Positions 62,601 through 64,000 of a DNA stretch of 64,000 bases are shown here, in pieces (position 1 is the stretch's first letter; each line of letters starts with the position of its first letter). The notes beneath the pieces were generated by a model. It did no database searches and was not told the origin of the DNA. It was given only the letters and a program-made list of their open reading frames with translations. The DNA is taken from contig CAZYAB010000003.1 of NCBI GenBank assembly GCA_964645705.1, positions 62,001-126,000 on the forward strand, read 5' to 3'. The DNA is from CAXGTL01 sp964645705 (lineage in GTDB: Archaea > Nanobdellota > Nanobdellia > Woesearchaeales > CAXGTL01). The position numbers and the translations under genes were made by a program.

Positions 62601-63329
62601 CTATGATCTCTTCCTTTTCTTTTTACCTGTTCTCTTTGAAGCTAACATGCCTACTTTTCTTCCAGGAGGAGCCCCTCTTGGTGCAGGTCTTGCTTTTGAC
62701 TTTCTAGATGAACGTGAAGTTCCAAATGGATGGTCAACTGCATTTTGTGCACCGCCTGATACTTTAGGCCATAATTTGTTCTTAGCTCTCATTTTATAAT
62801 ATTTAACACCCGCCTTTAGAAGTGGTTTTTCTAATCTTCCACCGCCTGCAATTGTTCCAATGCAAGCTCTGCAGTTAGGGTTAAATCTTTTTTGTTTTTT
62901 TGAAGGAAATTGAACAATTGCATATTTGTCTAGTTTGCTTACTATTTTTGCAAATGATCCTGATGATCTGACGAATTTTCCTCCGTCTCCAGGTTGTGAT
63001 TCAATATTAAATATTAGTGTTCCTTCTGGAATATCTTTTAAAGGCATTATGTATCCTTTTTTTGCTTCTTCAATACTTGCTCCTGATAATATTTCATCTC
63101 CTATCTTTACACCTTCTGGAGCAATCATTAGGCAACGTTCATTATTTTCAAACTTGATCTCAATTAGAGGCGCTGAATGCCCTTTGCAATGTATTATGTC
63201 TGTGATAATCCCTTTTACAACTTGTTTTTTCACGTTATTGAAACTAGCTCTGCCTTTGTACTTGAAACTAGGCGCCCTATATCTTGGGCCTCCTTTTCCA
63301 CGTGCTTGTTGAATTAATCTTTTTCCCAT
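62601..63329 (-). CDS. rpl2: ribosomal protein uL2
   Basis: 242 aa. KRLIQQARGKGGPRYRAPSF begins the chain; NCRACIGTIAGGGRLEKPLL and AQNAVDHPFGTSRSSRKSKA are the peptidyl-transferase-proximal blocks, including the conserved His in VDHPFG. Confidence 0.97.
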   Translation of the reverse strand: MGKRLIQQARGKGGPRYRAPSFKYKGRASFNNVKKQVVKGIITDIIHCKGHSAPLIEIKFENNERCLMIAPEGVKIGDEILSGASIEEAKKGYIMPLKDIPEGTLIFNIESQPGDGGKFVRSSGSFAKIVSKLDKYAIVQFPSKKQKRFNPNCRACIGTIAGGGRLEKPLLKAGVKYYKMRAKNKLWPKVSGGAQNAVDHPFGTSRSSRKSKARPAPRGAPPGRKVGMLASKRTGKKKRKRS

Positions 63330-63342
63330 ATTATTCCACCAA

Positions 63343-63714
63343 TTACATCATTCCTAGCTGTGTTGCAATATCTATTGCAGGTGTTTCATCACTGAATTTT
63401 ACGTATGCTCTTTTATGCCCCTTTTGTGTTATCAAAGTTTTTACATTGATTACTTTTACTTTGAATAAATCTTCTATTGCTTTTTTTATTTGTGATTTTT
63501 TTGATTTTAATGATACTCTAAATATTAGTTTGTTTTGTGCTTCCATCAGTCTAATTGATTTTTCAGTTGATACTGGATAAATAATAATTTTATAAGGATC
63601 ATTAAGTTCTTTGATCTGTTTTTTTACTTTTTCAACTACTTTAACTTGTTTTTCTGTTTTTTTCTTAGTTTCTTCAGTTTTTTCTTGTTTTTTTGTTTGT
63701 TTTTTCTTTGCCAT
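63343..63714 (-). CDS. rpl23: ribosomal protein uL23
   Basis: 123 aa with a Lys-rich N-terminal extension. PYKIIIYPVSTEKSIRLMEA and SQIKKAIEDLFKVKVINVKT are diagnostic. GGTGACTT precedes the ATG. Confidence 0.96.
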   Translation of the reverse strand: MAKKKQTKKQEKTEETKKKTEKQVKVVEKVKKQIKELNDPYKIIIYPVSTEKSIRLMEAQNKLIFRVSLKSKKSQIKKAIEDLFKVKVINVKTLITQKGHKRAYVKFSDETPAIDIATQLGMM

Positions 63715-63723
63715 AAGTCACCA

Positions 63724-64000
63724 TCACATAAACAATTTATCCTTTTCCAATTTTTCAATTGCTCCTTTTGTGAATAAAGTTAGTCTACCAATGCTGCATC
63801 CTGGTGCTAGTAATTCTGCATTGATATTCTTTATTTTAACAATGTCAATTCCTTGGATGTTTTTTGCGCTTTTTAGCAATGCACAATCATCTCCAACCAC
63901 TAATAATGGTCCTTTTTTTCTTCTATATCTTCTACCTCTTAACTTGCCTTTTCCTGCTCTTATTTTTTTAACACTGCACCTTTTTAATTCATTTTTTAGT
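63724..64000 (-). CDS. rpl4: ribosomal protein uL4, C-terminal part (cut by the window edge)
   Basis: 91 codons to the TGA. The reading KIRAGKGKLRGRRYRRKKGP, LLVVGDDCALLKSAKNIQGI and ELLAPGCSIGRLTLFTKGAI is the end of archaeal uL4. The 5' part lies beyond position 64000. Confidence 0.95.
   Translation of the reverse strand, partial: LKNELKRCSVKKIRAGKGKLRGRRYRRKKGPLLVVGDDCALLKSAKNIQGIDIVKIKNINAELLAPGCSIGRLTLFTKGAIEKLEKDKLFM

Overview
The window is AT-rich archaeal chromosome. Archaeal markers are Pelota, RfcS, FEN-1, Hjc, TFE, RpoD, RpoN, PAN, archaeal PheS/PheT, tRNA-splicing endonuclease, RNase P p29, and an S10/spc/alpha-type ribosomal order with eL32, eL19, eL18, eL14, eL34, eS4 and SUI1. 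Strong A+T bias, short spacers, many GTG/TTG starts, GGTG-type Shine-Dalgarno sites, lysine-rich proteins and missing adk/cmk/truB neighbours suggest a DPANN archaeon of the Woesearchaeota/Pacearchaeota kind. That lineage is an inference from gene content.

Layout. 0-6.3 kb: glycan genes (a very long glycosyltransferase open at the left edge, a second glycosyltransferase, a Gfo/Idh/MocA oxidoreductase). 6.4-17 kb: Pelota and an envelope block with a Cys-rich anchored protein, an 1168-aa membrane protein ending in a lytic-transglycosylase-like domain, and three paralogous lipoproteins. 17-27 kb: SemiSWEET, RfcS, a PRC-barrel protein, a Cas4-like nuclease, a large surface protein, a Trm5 carrying an inserted TIM-barrel domain, an EamA transporter and FEN-1. 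27-31 kb: a possible peptide-modification locus with a 40-aa candidate precursor, radical SAM/SPASM enzyme, methyltransferase and MFS transporter on the minus strand, divergent from a TrmB-type regulator across a palindrome. 31-37.6 kb: a nuclease-like protein, EndA, RNase Z, two unknown genes with identical GGAGG leaders, a tandem Lrp protein, Hjc and TFE. 37.6-42.3 kb: the minus-strand uS13-uS4-uS11-rpoD-eL18-uL13-uS9-rpoN operon followed by a TtcA/TtuA-like enzyme. 42.4-49.8 kb: M42 peptidase, pheS, pheT, pyrophosphatase, PAN, a PIN-like protein and a candidate antisense C/D-box sRNA. 49.8-64 kb: the large ribosomal operon on the minus strand from uL4 (cut by the right edge) to SecY, a DUF106/EMC3-like protein, eL34 and eL14.

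Main items for a second look: (1) the candidate RiPP-like operon; (2) a roughly 250-residue endonuclease-IV-like TIM barrel inserted inside the catalytic domain of Trm5; (3) eight copies of a C-rich intergenic repeat of about 50 bp, all on the same strand whatever the direction of nearby genes; (4) a muramidase-like domain in an archaeon; (5) the C/D-box sRNA; (6) a duplicated secY 3' end flanking a GC-rich insert; (7) a multi-hairpin spacer between lipoprotein genes. No rRNA, tRNA, CRISPR array or transposase was recognised. No stretch longer than 300 bases lacks a gene; the longest is 48743-49015.
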